DNA of 64,000 bases, taken from NCBI RefSeq assembly GCF_026248685.1, contig NZ_CP111036.1:992001-1056000 (forward strand), written 5' to 3'. The notes beneath the pieces were generated by a model, which was not told where the DNA came from, did not search any database, and was given only the letters and a program-made list of their open reading frames with translations. This DNA is from Haladaptatus caseinilyticus (lineage in GTDB: Archaea > Halobacteriota > Halobacteria > Halobacteriales > Haladaptataceae). A program made the translations under genes and the position numbers. Positions within the stretch are counted from its first letter, which is position 1, and every line of letters starts with the position of its first letter. Shown piece after piece: positions 54,968 to 64,000 of the stretch.

Positions 54968-56433
54968 TATGCACCACTCCCTCCTGCCGCGGCAACTTCA
55001 GCACCGCCGTCTTCACCGGAGTCGCTCTGTGGGTCGATGGCGTCGCGGATACCGTCACCGAGCGCGTTGAATGCGGTGACGACGAGAACGATGAGTACGC
55101 CCGGAATGAACGAAATGTGCCACGACTGGGTCGTGACGTACCCCTGTCCGACGTCTACCGCACGACCCCATTCGGGTGTCGGCGGGTTGATTCCTAGGCC
55201 GAGGAACGAAAGACCTGCGACGGCGATGATGATTCCGCCGAGCGTCATCGAGGCGTACACGAGCAGATAGCCGAGGATGTACGGAGCCATGTGCTTTTGC
55301 ATCGTTACGCTGGGTTTTTGTCCGAAGCTTCTCGCCGCGTCGATCCACTCCTGTTCCGACACTTGGAAGGCGGGACCACGCACGGCACGCCAAAGGAACG
55401 GCCAACCAGTGCCGGCAAACAGCAACGCCAGCAGCAAGCCGCCATTATAAATGTTTGCGATCCACGTGTTTTGAAGCACGAACGAGAGCAGAATGAGGAA
55501 CAACAACCTCGGGAGCGACATGATGGAGTCACCCACGAGGACGACGGCGAGGTCGACGAGACCTTTGTAGTACGCCGTCAGCAGGGCGAAGCCAGCCGCG
55601 ATGAGCCCGCTCAGGCCGATGGCGACGACACCGATGAATAGCGACACACGCGCACCATGGACCATGAAGGTGAACATGTCCTTCCCGGTCGGCATGGTGC
55701 CGAACGGGTGGTATCTGTCGTACTTGTCGTACGTCATGGGAGCAACGTTGCTACCGCCACCCTCCGAAGTCGACCCGCGGTTCGCATCACCGATGAGGAT
55801 TTGCTCGACTTGTCCCGTTTCCTGGTTCAAGTACGAGGTCTCGTACGAGAACGGATTATCGATGGTTCTCTCGACCGTCGTCGTGCCGAGCGCGGGGGCG
55901 AAAATCGCCATCACGACGAACATGAAGACGACGACGAATCCGAACAGTCCCCAGGAGTGGCCTCGGAACCGGTTCACCATATCGTCACGCGGCGTCCAGT
56001 CGGCGTATCGGTAGTGCTCCCGGAACGTCAGGTAACCACGCCACATCCAGTACAGGAATACGAGGGCGTAGGCGTAGACGAGCACGACGCGGAGTGCCCA
56101 GACGGTCGCCGGGGAAAGACCGAGGAACGTGCCACCCCAACCGCCGCCGGGTTGCCGCCATCCGGAGTTGTCGAAGTTCGCTCTCGTGAGGAGGGTCGGC
56201 AGGTCCGCCAGCGTATCACCGAGGACTGCGAGCGGTGTCCCGATGGGTTTCAAAAACGATAGTTTGGCCATCAACAATTCCCACGGCATCGCCATCACGG
56301 CGTTCGCCAGTGCGCCGAACTCGACTCCGACGAGGAGGACGAAACCGGCGACCCAGAGCATGGCCGGGCGTGGGTTGTCTGCGATACGTTCTCGAAGCGG
56401 TTGTTCGTTTTCGGCGTCAGGTATACGACTCAT
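54967..56433 (-). CDS. dppC: peptide ABC importer permease (DppC type), extended
   Basis: A 488-residue permease. Most DppC proteins have about 300 residues; here a first membrane half (about 25-150) precedes the usual six-helix domain, and an external loop region near residues 190-240 is expanded. The EAA-type coupling loop is visible in EWIDAARSFGQKPSVTMQKH. Start at ATG 56433 (MSRIPDAENEQPL), one base after the dppB stop; ATGs at 56448 and 56460 would overlap dppB. Confidence 0.88.
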   Translation of the reverse strand: MSRIPDAENEQPLRERIADNPRPAMLWVAGFVLLVGVEFGALANAVMAMPWELLMAKLSFLKPIGTPLAVLGDTLADLPTLLTRANFDNSGWRQPGGGWGGTFLGLSPATVWALRVVLVYAYALVFLYWMWRGYLTFREHYRYADWTPRDDMVNRFRGHSWGLFGFVVVFMFVVMAIFAPALGTTTVERTIDNPFSYETSYLNQETGQVEQILIGDANRGSTSEGGGSNVAPMTYDKYDRYHPFGTMPTGKDMFTFMVHGARVSLFIGVVAIGLSGLIAAGFALLTAYYKGLVDLAVVLVGDSIMSLPRLLFLILLSFVLQNTWIANIYNGGLLLALLFAGTGWPFLWRAVRGPAFQVSEQEWIDAARSFGQKPSVTMQKHMAPYILGYLLVYASMTLGGIIIAVAGLSFLGLGINPPTPEWGRAVDVGQGYVTTQSWHISFIPGVLIVLVVTAFNALGDGIRDAIDPQSDSGEDGGAEVAAAGGSGA

Positions 56434-56434
56434 T

Positions 56435-57451
56435 TCAGCTCCCTCCATCGTAGCCGACACGGGGGTCGATGATGGTGTACAGGAAATCCTGTAGGATGTT
56501 GATTATCACGACGAGCAGGATGAAGATGAACATCAACGAACCGACCAGCGGCAGGTCTCCTTGTATGACTGCTTGGAAGAACAGGTAGCCGATTCCCTTG
56601 ATGCTGAACACCGTCTCGACGAGCACGGCACCACCGATCAGCAGGTACGCCTCACCCGTGATGATCGGGACGAGCGGGATGAGCGCGTTTCGGAAGATGT
56701 GCTTCCAGACGAGCGAGCGAGGTGGAACACCTTTCGCACGGGCTGTCTCGATGAAGTTGGAGTTCACCGTCTCCAACACGGCAGTCCGCCCGATACGCAT
56801 CTCGTTCCCCATTGATGCGGAACCGAGCACGAGCGCGGCCGGTGCGGTTTTCTTGATGGCAGGGAACAAAATGTCCGGGTTGAACAAGTTGGACAAGTCC
56901 GGTCGGCCGATGACGCTGACCGGCACGAGCCAGTTCTCCCAATCGAACCCGAACAGATATCCTCCCGATTGTGACAACACCTCAGTAAGAATGACTGCCA
57001 ACCAGAAGTTCGGCATCGCACGCCAGACGATACCACCGAACGATGCGGTGTAATCGCTCCACGTGTTCGGGTTGAGTCCGGCGTAAAACCCGAGCGGAAT
57101 CCCAACGAAAAGGGCGATGAGTACCGACCAGAATCCCAACCAGATGGTGTACGGCGCGTATTCGACGATGAGCGAATAGGCACTCGTGTCGGGGCGAAGA
57201 ACCCACGAGTCACCCAGCTGTAGGGTGAACATGTTGGTCATGTAGTCGATATACTGTTGCCATAACGGCTGGTTAAGGCCGAGTTGGTCTTGGATTCGGT
57301 TGTACGCCTGTGGATCGCCCGTTGGCCCGAGGATTGCCGCGACGGGGTCTAACGGGCCCATTCGGATGACGACGAACGTTATCGTCGCTCCGAATATCAG
57401 AACGGGAATCGACAGTAACAGGCGACGAGCGAAGTAGCGCCAGCGACTCAT
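56435..57451 (-). CDS. dppB: peptide ABC importer permease (DppB type)
   Basis: A 338-residue six-helix permease. MSRWRYFARRLLLSIPVLIFG is the classical N-terminus, and FIETARAKGVPPRSLVWKHIF is the EAA loop touching DppD/DppF. It starts 194 bp after dppA, with a perfect hairpin between, so it may be transcribed partly from its own promoter. Confidence 0.92.
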   Translation of the reverse strand: MSRWRYFARRLLLSIPVLIFGATITFVVIRMGPLDPVAAILGPTGDPQAYNRIQDQLGLNQPLWQQYIDYMTNMFTLQLGDSWVLRPDTSAYSLIVEYAPYTIWLGFWSVLIALFVGIPLGFYAGLNPNTWSDYTASFGGIVWRAMPNFWLAVILTEVLSQSGGYLFGFDWENWLVPVSVIGRPDLSNLFNPDILFPAIKKTAPAALVLGSASMGNEMRIGRTAVLETVNSNFIETARAKGVPPRSLVWKHIFRNALIPLVPIITGEAYLLIGGAVLVETVFSIKGIGYLFFQAVIQGDLPLVGSLMFIFILLVVIINILQDFLYTIIDPRVGYDGGS

Positions 57452-57602
57452 AGCGCCACGCTCACCACCTGTTCTTTTTCAAGCGTGTCATGCGGTAGGT
57501 TGCACCCAATGATAACCGCGTTCATGGCTGAATACACATCCGTATTTTGCGCTCCTCTCATTATGTCTTGCGATAACATCACCGTAATTCTGGACATATA
57601 CA

Positions 57603-57623
57603 TCGCTACAAGGGCGGTAGCGA
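57603..57623 (-). terminator. hairpin between dppA and dppB
   Basis: TCGCTAC at 57603-57609 pairs perfectly with GTAGCGA at 57617-57623 around a 7-nt loop, 23 bp past the dppA stop. On the minus strand it is preceded by a T-rich run. It could stabilise or end the dppA transcript, giving more binding protein than permease. Function is inferred from position. Confidence 0.45.
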
Positions 57624-57645
57624 CAAAAATAAACGAAGATAGGGG

Positions 57646-59487
57646 TTACTTCTTGCGTTCGCTCAACGTAACGTTGTTGTACATCTGGCGGCTGAATCCA
57701 GCGCCACCGTACTTTGGCACGTCGACCCAGTCGTAGGAGAATCGTTCGGAGAGGAGGTGGTACGTCGGCAGGAACGTGACGTCCTCCCAGTTGGCCTCTT
57801 CCATGGTGACGTAAGCCTGTTCGCGGGCCTGTTCTTCCTTCTTTGTCGGACCGCGGTTGTTCTGGATTTTCTCCCACGCCTTCGTCGCCTGCTTCGACGC
57901 CTTGGTGCCGGACCAGTTGGTGTACGCCTGCGGCGAGGACTTCGAAGTGTCCGTCAGCGGCGGGTACAGCAGACCGAGGAAGTTGTCCGGTGCGGGCCAA
58001 TCCATGATCCACCCGAGCGAATACGCTTCGAGGTTGCCCTTGCGACCGCGGGAGAGAAGCGTGTTGAACGGTGCCGAGTTGACCGACATCTCGATGTGAG
58101 CCGACTTGAGCTTGTCGCGGAGGAGTTTACCCACCTTGGGCCACGTTGTCGAAGACTGATAGACCGTGAACTCGAATTTGAAGGGGTTGTTGGGGCCGTA
58201 GCCCGCGTCCTTCATCACCTGCTTCGCCTTGTCGAGTTGTGACTCGTTGAATCCGTACGGGTATTTGCTCTCCGCGTGGGACTTGTACTGTTTCGCACCA
58301 CCGGGGTAGATCATCGGTGGCGTGAAGTGGTATGCGGATTCGCCACGACCCTTGAACACTTCTTTGACCAGCGTCTCCTGATTCATTGCGTACGCACAGG
58401 CCTGTCGAACGGCTTTCGGGACGGCCTCCGTGTTGAATCCCATATAGTAGGAGCTGATGGTGGAAACGCCGAGATAGTTCATCGTCGCATCGGAATTCGT
58501 CGGGCCGTACTCACCCACGATACGGCCTTGGTCGTCCGTACTCGTGTTCTTGACCTTGTTCGGGTCGTATTGGGCCGTCGGAAGGCTGCTCTCGTAGACG
58601 ATATCAGCCCGTTTGTTCGTGATACCGTACGTGTGACGTGCGTTCGGCTCGGATAGAATCTTCCAGTGAACGCCGTCGACTTTCGCCTTCTCGTCGTGAT
58701 AGTCCTCGTATTTCGTGACTTCTGCGTGGTCGTCGCTCTTCCACGACTTGAACTTGAACGGACCCGCACCGACGGGGTTCTTCGTGGCGAACTTGCTGTG
58801 TTTCATCTCGCCGTTATAGCCGTTGATGTCGCCGACGATGCCTTCGGGAATGACCGCGAAGGACGTATATGCGAGCATCTCCAGCGTGGAGTGGAACGGC
58901 TTCTGCAGCGTCATTTCCAGCTCGTAGTCGCCCGTCGTCTTGAGCGCCAGCGAGTTCGGTTTTGCGACGGTCAGTTCGTGCTTTTCTCCATCGCTGTCCT
59001 TGTACGTCTTCGTCGTGGAGTCGTGTTTGACACCGATAGAGTCGAGGATGAAGTACGCACGGCGGGAGTTCGTCGATTCGGCGAGTCGCCGCCACGAGTA
59101 AACGACGTCCTTGGCCGTAACTTCCTTTCCGTTGTGGAATTTGACGCCCTCTTTGAGTTTGAACGTGTACGTCGTCTTGTCGTCGGAAACGGTGTGTTCC
59201 TTGACGAGCAGGTTCTCGACGGAAACCTGACCGTTCGGATAGTTCATCAGCGGATCGAATATCTGCTGAATAACCGTTCCGGACGCCGTGTCGGTCGCCT
59301 TAACGGGGTCCAGCGTCGTCATCGTCGGGTTGATGAGCTGGAGTTTGTTGCCGCTGTTGCCGCCGTTACCGTTGCCACCACCGTCACCGTTACCGCCACC
59401 GGTACAACCAGCGAGTGCGGCGGCAGTTGCCGCACCTCCGGTTGCTTTCAAAAATCGCCGACGGGTTAGGTTGTCAGTATCTGTCAT
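57646..59487 (-). CDS. dppA: peptide/solute ABC importer binding lipoprotein (DppA type)
   Basis: A 613-residue family 5 solute-binding protein. Tat signal (Arg9-Arg10-Arg11, NLTRRRFLKATGG) and lipobox LAGC with Cys28, followed by a Gly/Asn linker. Mature signatures include FKLKEGVKFHNGKEVTAKDV and VRQACAYAMNQETLV. It binds oligopeptides or other small solutes outside the cell. First gene of the dppABCDF operon; a TATA-like AGTTTATCC lies about 28 bp before the start. Confidence 0.92.
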   Translation of the reverse strand: MTDTDNLTRRRFLKATGGAATAAALAGCTGGGNGDGGGNGNGGNSGNKLQLINPTMTTLDPVKATDTASGTVIQQIFDPLMNYPNGQVSVENLLVKEHTVSDDKTTYTFKLKEGVKFHNGKEVTAKDVVYSWRRLAESTNSRRAYFILDSIGVKHDSTTKTYKDSDGEKHELTVAKPNSLALKTTGDYELEMTLQKPFHSTLEMLAYTSFAVIPEGIVGDINGYNGEMKHSKFATKNPVGAGPFKFKSWKSDDHAEVTKYEDYHDEKAKVDGVHWKILSEPNARHTYGITNKRADIVYESSLPTAQYDPNKVKNTSTDDQGRIVGEYGPTNSDATMNYLGVSTISSYYMGFNTEAVPKAVRQACAYAMNQETLVKEVFKGRGESAYHFTPPMIYPGGAKQYKSHAESKYPYGFNESQLDKAKQVMKDAGYGPNNPFKFEFTVYQSSTTWPKVGKLLRDKLKSAHIEMSVNSAPFNTLLSRGRKGNLEAYSLGWIMDWPAPDNFLGLLYPPLTDTSKSSPQAYTNWSGTKASKQATKAWEKIQNNRGPTKKEEQAREQAYVTMEEANWEDVTFLPTYHLLSERFSYDWVDVPKYGGAGFSRQMYNNVTLSERKK

Positions 59488-59809
59488 CCAACCTCGGCTT
59501 GTGTGTCATGGCGGATAAACTTACCGTTTAGGATTGGCGCCGTTACGGCCTCGAACGGCGTTTTAATTGCAGAATGGGACGAGTTTAGGTATCTATTGAT
59601 GACGAATTATTCTGGGATTTTCAGTAGTGCGATTGCCGAAAGACAGATGGATAAAAACGGTGTCCGCCGGCAGGAAACCACACAATTATTCCCATAAATG
59701 GCCCATTTCCTACGCGACCGGTCAGTTCGGGGCGAGGGATACTGTCACTGACTAGACCACGTGTAATCGTTTCGGTGCCCTTATATTCCTTGGTACACTC
59801 TCTCAAAGT
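59488..59809. other. divergent promoter region with inverted repeat
   Basis: Between dppA (minus) and the 57-residue gene (plus). CGCCGTT at 59538-59544 and AACGGCG at 59554-59560 form perfect 7-bp arms with a 9-nt loop, followed by TTTT, upstream of the dppA TATA candidate. It is a possible operator. The small open frame at 59503-59697 is not protein-like. Confidence 0.45.
59781..59787 (+). promoter_or_regulatory. TATA element of the 57-residue gene
   Basis: TTATATT is centred 26 bp before the ATG at 59810, fitting a leaderless start. Confidence 0.5.
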
Positions 59810-59983
59810 ATGACGCCGGATACGGCAGCAGTGTCGGTGTCGGTTGCAGATGACACTGAGGTCATGGCCTCGGTGGACGATGACGGGCAGACGGAGCGGC
59901 TCGTCATCGCAGACATCTCACGCGAGGACGCATGGATCTCCATGCGCGTAACGGACGCAGCCTCGCTACCGGACTGGCAGTAG
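59810..59983 (+). CDS. 57-residue acidic protein (DUF7556-like)
   Basis: Translated by hand: MTPDTAAVSVSVADDTEVMA at the start, then RLVIADISREDAWISMRV, ending PDWQ before TAG. It resembles short haloarchaeal proteins I know as DUF7556. Function unknown. The well-placed TATA box and codon use support expression. Confidence 0.65.
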   Translation: MTPDTAAVSVSVADDTEVMASVDDDGQTERLVIADISREDAWISMRVTDAASLPDWQ

Positions 59984-60188
59984 TCCCCGATAGCTCGTTT
60001 CGTTCCCCCCGAACCGCCCCCGATCGCAGTTTTATCTTCTTTCAGAATGCAGAATCACCGCCGTGATTGTTGAATTTCTGACTGGTATGACCCCCCACCA
60101 TCTGGAAACAACTCGATACCTCGGTTGAGGACGAGGGAAACGAATCGATACTGAACCTTTTTTGTCCTCGGTGCAGTTCCATGCAGAC

Positions 60189-60608
60189 ATGAACTATCGG
60201 GAGGTCACCGGGGAACGTGAGTTCGTCGCTCGACTCGGGCACGGCGCGGACTGGCGTTCGGAAATCGAATCGCTCGCCGAAGACGAGACTATCGAGTCGG
60301 CGTGGTTCGTCGCTATGGGAGCAGTACAGGACGCGGACGTCTGGTTCTACGACCAGGACGAAAAGGAATATCGAGAAGTGAGCTTCGACGAACCGCTCGA
60401 AGTCGCATCTTGCGTCGGCAACGTTTCACTCCTCGATGGGGAGCCGTTCGCCCACACGCATGCTGTACTATCGCGACAGTCTGGACAGTCACTCGCGGGA
60501 CACCTCGATTCCGCGACCGTATTCGCAGGAGAAGTGTATATGCGAACATTCGAGGAGCCACTGGTTCGTGAACACGACGAACCGACCGACTTGGATCTCT
60601 GGCTATAA
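60189..60608 (+). CDS. PPC-domain (DUF296) DNA-binding-type protein
   Basis: A 139-residue protein consisting of one PPC/DUF296 domain: MNYREVTGEREFVARLGHGADW, AWFVAMGAVQDADVWFYDQ, the His-rich GEPFAHTHAVLS and GHLDSATVFAGEVYMRTFEE. The histidines may bind metal. The domain trimerises, and in plants it accompanies AT-hooks; the role in archaea is unclear. ATG at 60189 is preferred. Only one base separates it from polC, so they are co-transcribed. Confidence 0.85.
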   Translation: MNYREVTGEREFVARLGHGADWRSEIESLAEDETIESAWFVAMGAVQDADVWFYDQDEKEYREVSFDEPLEVASCVGNVSLLDGEPFAHTHAVLSRQSGQSLAGHLDSATVFAGEVYMRTFEEPLVREHDEPTDLDLWL

Positions 60609-60609
60609 C

Positions 60610-63600
60610 ATGCGCGAAGAAGACAGGCGATACTTCGAGCGACTGGAGACCCAGTTGGACGACGCGTTCGACGTTGCCGAAACTGCACGGAAAAACAGCG
60701 GCGACCCACAACCGGAAGTCGAGATTCCAGTCGCCAAGGACATGGCCGACCGTGTCGAGAACATTCTCGGCATCGAAGGCGTTGCTGAGCGCGTTCGCGA
60801 ACTCGAAGGGGAAATGTCTCGTGAAGAGGCCGCCCTCGAACTGGCAAAGGACTTCGCGGAGGGCAACGTCGGGGATTACGAAACACGCGACGGAAAGGTC
60901 GAAGGTGCAGTTCGAACCGCAGTTGCCCTGCTCACGGAGGGCGTAGTCGCTGCACCCATCGAGGGAATCGACCGTGTGGAGATTCTCACGAACGACGACG
61001 GAACGGAGTTCGTCAACGTCTACTACGCCGGGCCGATTCGCTCCGCTGGGGGAACGGCACAGGCACTGTCCGTCCTCGTCGCCGACTACACTCGTGCGCT
61101 GATCGGTTTAGACGAGTACAAAGCCCGAGACGACGAAATCGAACGCTACGCCGAGGAGATAAACCTCTACGACGCCGAAACCGGTTTGCAGTACTCCCCC
61201 AAGGACAAGGAGTCGAAGTTCATCGCCGAGAACATGCCCGTTATGCTGGACGGGGAGGCAACCGGCGACGAGGAAGTCTCCGGATTTCGTGACTTGGAAC
61301 GCGTCGATACCAACAGCGCCCGCGGTGGAATGTGTCTCGTTCTCGCGGAGGGTATCGCACTGAAAGCACCCAAAATTCAGCGATACACGCGAAACTTGGA
61401 CGAGATCGACTGGCCATGGTTGCAAGACCTCATCGACGGCACCATCGGGAATGACGAAGGGGGAGAAACGGAATCGGAAGCGGAAACCGACGATTCCGAG
61501 GAGAGCGATGCGGAAGGGGAAGACGAGGAAGCCGAAACGGACGACGGGCCGAACGGCCCGCTTCGAGTCGAACCCGCGACGAAGTTTCTCCGTGACCTCA
61601 TCGCCGGACGACCCGTTTTTACACATCCGAGCAAACCCGGAGGATTCCGCCTCCGATACGGCAGAGCACGGAATCATGGGTTCGCAACCGCCGGTGTACA
61701 TCCGGCGACGATGCACCTCGTGGACGACTTCCTCGCGACCGGGACGCAGATAAAAACCGAGCGTCCCGGAAAGGCGGCGGGCGTTATCCCCGTGGACACC
61801 ATCGAGGGACCGACCGTACGACTGGCAAACGGTGACGTTCGCCGAATCGACGACATCGAAGAAGCGCTCGAAGTGAGAAACGGCGTCAAAAAGATACTCG
61901 ACCTCGGCGAATATCTCGTCAATTACGGCGAATTCGTGGAGAACAATCACCCACTCGCACCCGCCTCCTACACCTTCGAATGGTGGATTCAGGACTTCGA
62001 ACACGCCGGGGTGGACGTGCAGGCTATGCGCGACAATCCCCGTATCGACCTCGAAGAACCGTCAGTGACCGAAGCGCTCGATTGGGCGACCGAACACGAC
62101 GTACCACTCCATCCCAAGTTCACCTACCTCTGGCACGATATTTCGGTCGCCGAATTTGAGCGACTTGCAACCGCCGTGGAAGCGGGCGAGATTCGGGATG
62201 GGCGACTCGTTATCGAGAACACGGACGATGTTCGAACCGCACTCGAACGGCTCCTCGTCCAGCATTGGCAGGGTGAGGAAATCGAGATTTCGGAGTGGAA
62301 ATCGTTCGTTCGCTCGCTGGGATTCGACGATGACCTGAACAGGGAATGGGACGACATCGACGACCTGTCCCGGAAAGCGCGCGAGTGGGGCGAAGCCGAG
62401 AACGGCGACAACGCGATTCAAGCAGTGAACGAAGTCGCGCCGTTCGAAATCAGGGAGCGTGCGCCGACGCGAATCGGGAACCGAATGGGTCGCCCTGAGA
62501 AGTCGGAGAAGCGCGAACTCAGCCCCGCAGTTCACACGCTCTTTCCCATCGGCGAAACGGGTGGCAACCAGCGTGACATGGCGAAAGCCGCGAACCACAC
62601 GGAAGGCATGTCCGGTGTGCGCGGGGAGACCGAAGTGCGTATCGGTCGGCGAGAGTGCGAAACCTGTGGCAACCCCACGTTCAAATGTCGCTGTCCGGAG
62701 TGTGGTGACAACACTTATCCGGATTACGAATGTCCGGAATGTGGGACGACAGTCGAACCCGACCAGTCCGGACGGGCGGAGTGTCCCCGGTGTGAGATAC
62801 TCGCAACGAGCGTCGAACCACAGACCATCAACCTGAACGAAGAGTTCCGAAACGCACTCGAATCGGTTGGAGAACGTCAAAACGTCTTTGACACGCTCAA
62901 GGGCGTCAAAGGGTTGACATCGTCGCACAAGACGCCGGAGCCCATCGAAAAAGGAGTTCTCCGCGCGAAACACGGGGTCAGCGCGTTCAAGGACGGGACG
63001 ATTCGATATGACATGACCGACCTGCCCGTGACCGCGGTTCGGCCATCCGAGCTGGACGTGAGTGCGGATCAGTTCCGCGCGCTGGGCTACGACGAGGACA
63101 TCCACGGCGAACCGCTCCGCCACGACGACCAACTCGTGGAACTACGGGTGCAAGACATCGTTCTCTCGGATGGCGCGGCCGAACACCTGCTCAAAACGGC
63201 CGATTTCGTGGACAATCTCCTCACCGACTACTACGGTCTCGACCCGTTCTACGAGATGGACGAACGCGAGGAGCTGGTCGGCGAACTCGTCTTCGGGATG
63301 GCCCCCCACACCTCCGCAGCGGTCGTCGGGCGAATTATCGGGTTCACGAGTGCCGCGGTTGGGTATGCCCATCCTTACTTTCACGCGGCGAAGCGAAGAA
63401 ATTGTGATGGGGACGAGGATTGCGTAATGCTCCTGATGGACGGCCTGCTCAACTTCTCGAAGGAGTTCCTGCCGGACAAGCGTGGGGGCCAGATGGACGC
63501 CCCGCTGGTAATGTCCTCGCGTATCGACCCATCGGAAATCGACGACGAGGCACACAACATGGACATCGTGGACCGGTATCCGCGTGAGTTCTACGAGGCT

Positions 63601-64000
63601 ACGCTGGAGATGGCCGACCCGGAAGACGTGGACATCACCATCGCGGAGGACTATCTCGGCACCGACGAGGAGTACACGAACTTCAGACACACCCACGACA
63701 CCTCGAACATCGCATTGGGACCGGACCTCTCCGCCTACAAAACGCTCGGGTCGATGATGGACAAAATGAACGCGCAGTTGGAACTGGCCCGGAAGACGCG
63801 GGCGGTGGACCAGACCGACGTGGCCGAGCGCGTCATCGAAGGGCACTTCCTGCCCGACCTCATCGGAAACCTTCGCGCCTTCTCACGGCAGGAGACGCGC
63901 TGTCTGGACTGCGGCGTGAAGTACCGCCGAATGCCCCTTTCCGGGGACTGCCGGGAGTGCGGCGGCCGAGTGAACCTGACGGTTCACCAAGGGTCCGTGA
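60610..64000 (+). CDS. polC: DNA polymerase D large subunit (DP2), partial at the window end
   Basis: A 1130-codon open frame running past the window; the catalytic subunit of the archaeal replicative polymerase PolD. Signatures in order: YYAGPIRSAGGTAQALSVLV (about 137-156), an acidic linker near 285-310, zinc ribbons (CETCGNPTFKCRCPECG; YECPECG; CPRCE; about 680-735), and the active site NCDGDED at 931-937, whose aspartates bind metal. C-terminal cysteines (CLDCGVKYRR, CRECGG) begin the next zinc site. No intein interrupts the segment present, unlike in some haloarchaea. ATG at 60610. Confidence 0.96.
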   Translation, partial: MREEDRRYFERLETQLDDAFDVAETARKNSGDPQPEVEIPVAKDMADRVENILGIEGVAERVRELEGEMSREEAALELAKDFAEGNVGDYETRDGKVEGAVRTAVALLTEGVVAAPIEGIDRVEILTNDDGTEFVNVYYAGPIRSAGGTAQALSVLVADYTRALIGLDEYKARDDEIERYAEEINLYDAETGLQYSPKDKESKFIAENMPVMLDGEATGDEEVSGFRDLERVDTNSARGGMCLVLAEGIALKAPKIQRYTRNLDEIDWPWLQDLIDGTIGNDEGGETESEAETDDSEESDAEGEDEEAETDDGPNGPLRVEPATKFLRDLIAGRPVFTHPSKPGGFRLRYGRARNHGFATAGVHPATMHLVDDFLATGTQIKTERPGKAAGVIPVDTIEGPTVRLANGDVRRIDDIEEALEVRNGVKKILDLGEYLVNYGEFVENNHPLAPASYTFEWWIQDFEHAGVDVQAMRDNPRIDLEEPSVTEALDWATEHDVPLHPKFTYLWHDISVAEFERLATAVEAGEIRDGRLVIENTDDVRTALERLLVQHWQGEEIEISEWKSFVRSLGFDDDLNREWDDIDDLSRKAREWGEAENGDNAIQAVNEVAPFEIRERAPTRIGNRMGRPEKSEKRELSPAVHTLFPIGETGGNQRDMAKAANHTEGMSGVRGETEVRIGRRECETCGNPTFKCRCPECGDNTYPDYECPECGTTVEPDQSGRAECPRCEILATSVEPQTINLNEEFRNALESVGERQNVFDTLKGVKGLTSSHKTPEPIEKGVLRAKHGVSAFKDGTIRYDMTDLPVTAVRPSELDVSADQFRALGYDEDIHGEPLRHDDQLVELRVQDIVLSDGAAEHLLKTADFVDNLLTDYYGLDPFYEMDEREELVGELVFGMAPHTSAAVVGRIIGFTSAAVGYAHPYFHAAKRRNCDGDEDCVMLLMDGLLNFSKEFLPDKRGGQMDAPLVMSSRIDPSEIDDEAHNMDIVDRYPREFYEATLEMADPEDVDITIAEDYLGTDEEYTNFRHTHDTSNIALGPDLSAYKTLGSMMDKMNAQLELARKTRAVDQTDVAERVIEGHFLPDLIGNLRAFSRQETRCLDCGVKYRRMPLSGDCRECGGRVNLTVHQGSV

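Noticed and set aside
63391-63420. Intein at the PolD active-site motif
   Set aside because: The motif and its flanks read without interruption; no intein splice motifs seen in the part of the gene present.

Overview
The window is chromosomal DNA from a haloarchaeon. Proteins are strongly acidic. Secreted proteins carry twin-arginine (Tat) signals, often with a lipobox. Several genes look leaderless, with an A/T-rich box 24-27 nt before the start codon. Archaeal and haloarchaeal markers include the small ubiquitin-like modifier SAMP2, replication factor C small subunit, PolD large subunit, Hef helicase-nuclease, archaeal alanyl- and glycyl-tRNA synthetases, and several tiny zinc-finger proteins. 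The species cannot be fixed from sequence alone. I see no rRNA, tRNA, CRISPR array or insertion sequence.

Layout. 0-3 kb: a small membrane protein, an iron-type solute-binding lipoprotein behind a DtxR-like operator, and a GAP-family membrane protein. 3.5-12.3 kb: core genes on the minus strand (alaS, a two-gene ABC exporter, a zinc-ribbon protein, rfcS), then plus-strand genes for a polymer-forming/membrane protein, SAMP2, a GNAT acetyltransferase and a small membrane protein. 12.5-19.7 kb: phosphohexomutase, flavin reductase, GIY-YIG protein, DUF7563-like microprotein, DUF1684 protein, XPD/DinG-type helicase and a Tat-exported cupredoxin with a Thr-rich tail. 19.8-23.6 kb: thiamine-type ABC importer (thiB-thiP-ATPase). 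23.8-31.2 kb: two tandem secreted-type paralogues, a divergent sulfurtransferase pair, a ferritin-like protein, an orphan MacB-type permease and rpiA. 31.3-37.3 kb: a very short histone-fold protein, larB, an HdrD-like membrane iron-sulfur oxidoreductase and the biotin ECF importer bioY-bioM-bioN, with a strong BirA-type operator in front of bioY. 37.4-45.4 kb: a Cmi4-like protein, CorB/hemolysin-type transporter, glutaredoxin plus cysteine-free redoxin, two tandem Tat-exported SH3b+M23 peptidases, TsaC-type enzyme, a Cas4-like protein without recognisable nuclease residues, an SSSCA1-type zinc protein and UspA. 45.6-51.3 kb: hef, a dolichol-kinase-like gene, glyS and a four-CBS protein. 51.4-59.5 kb: a dppABCDF-type peptide importer with a trailing membrane protein. 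59.8-64 kb: a 57-residue protein, a PPC-domain protein, and the PolD large subunit running off the window.

The most unusual content is the pair of tandem SH3b-M23 enzymes at 40.9-42.6 kb. They look like peptidoglycan hydrolases exported by an organism that has no peptidoglycan, lie in AT-rich surroundings, and may act against bacteria. Close behind are the apparently nuclease-dead solo Cas4-like protein, the cysteine-free redoxin translationally coupled to a CPYC glutaredoxin, the truncated histone fold, and the BirA operator.
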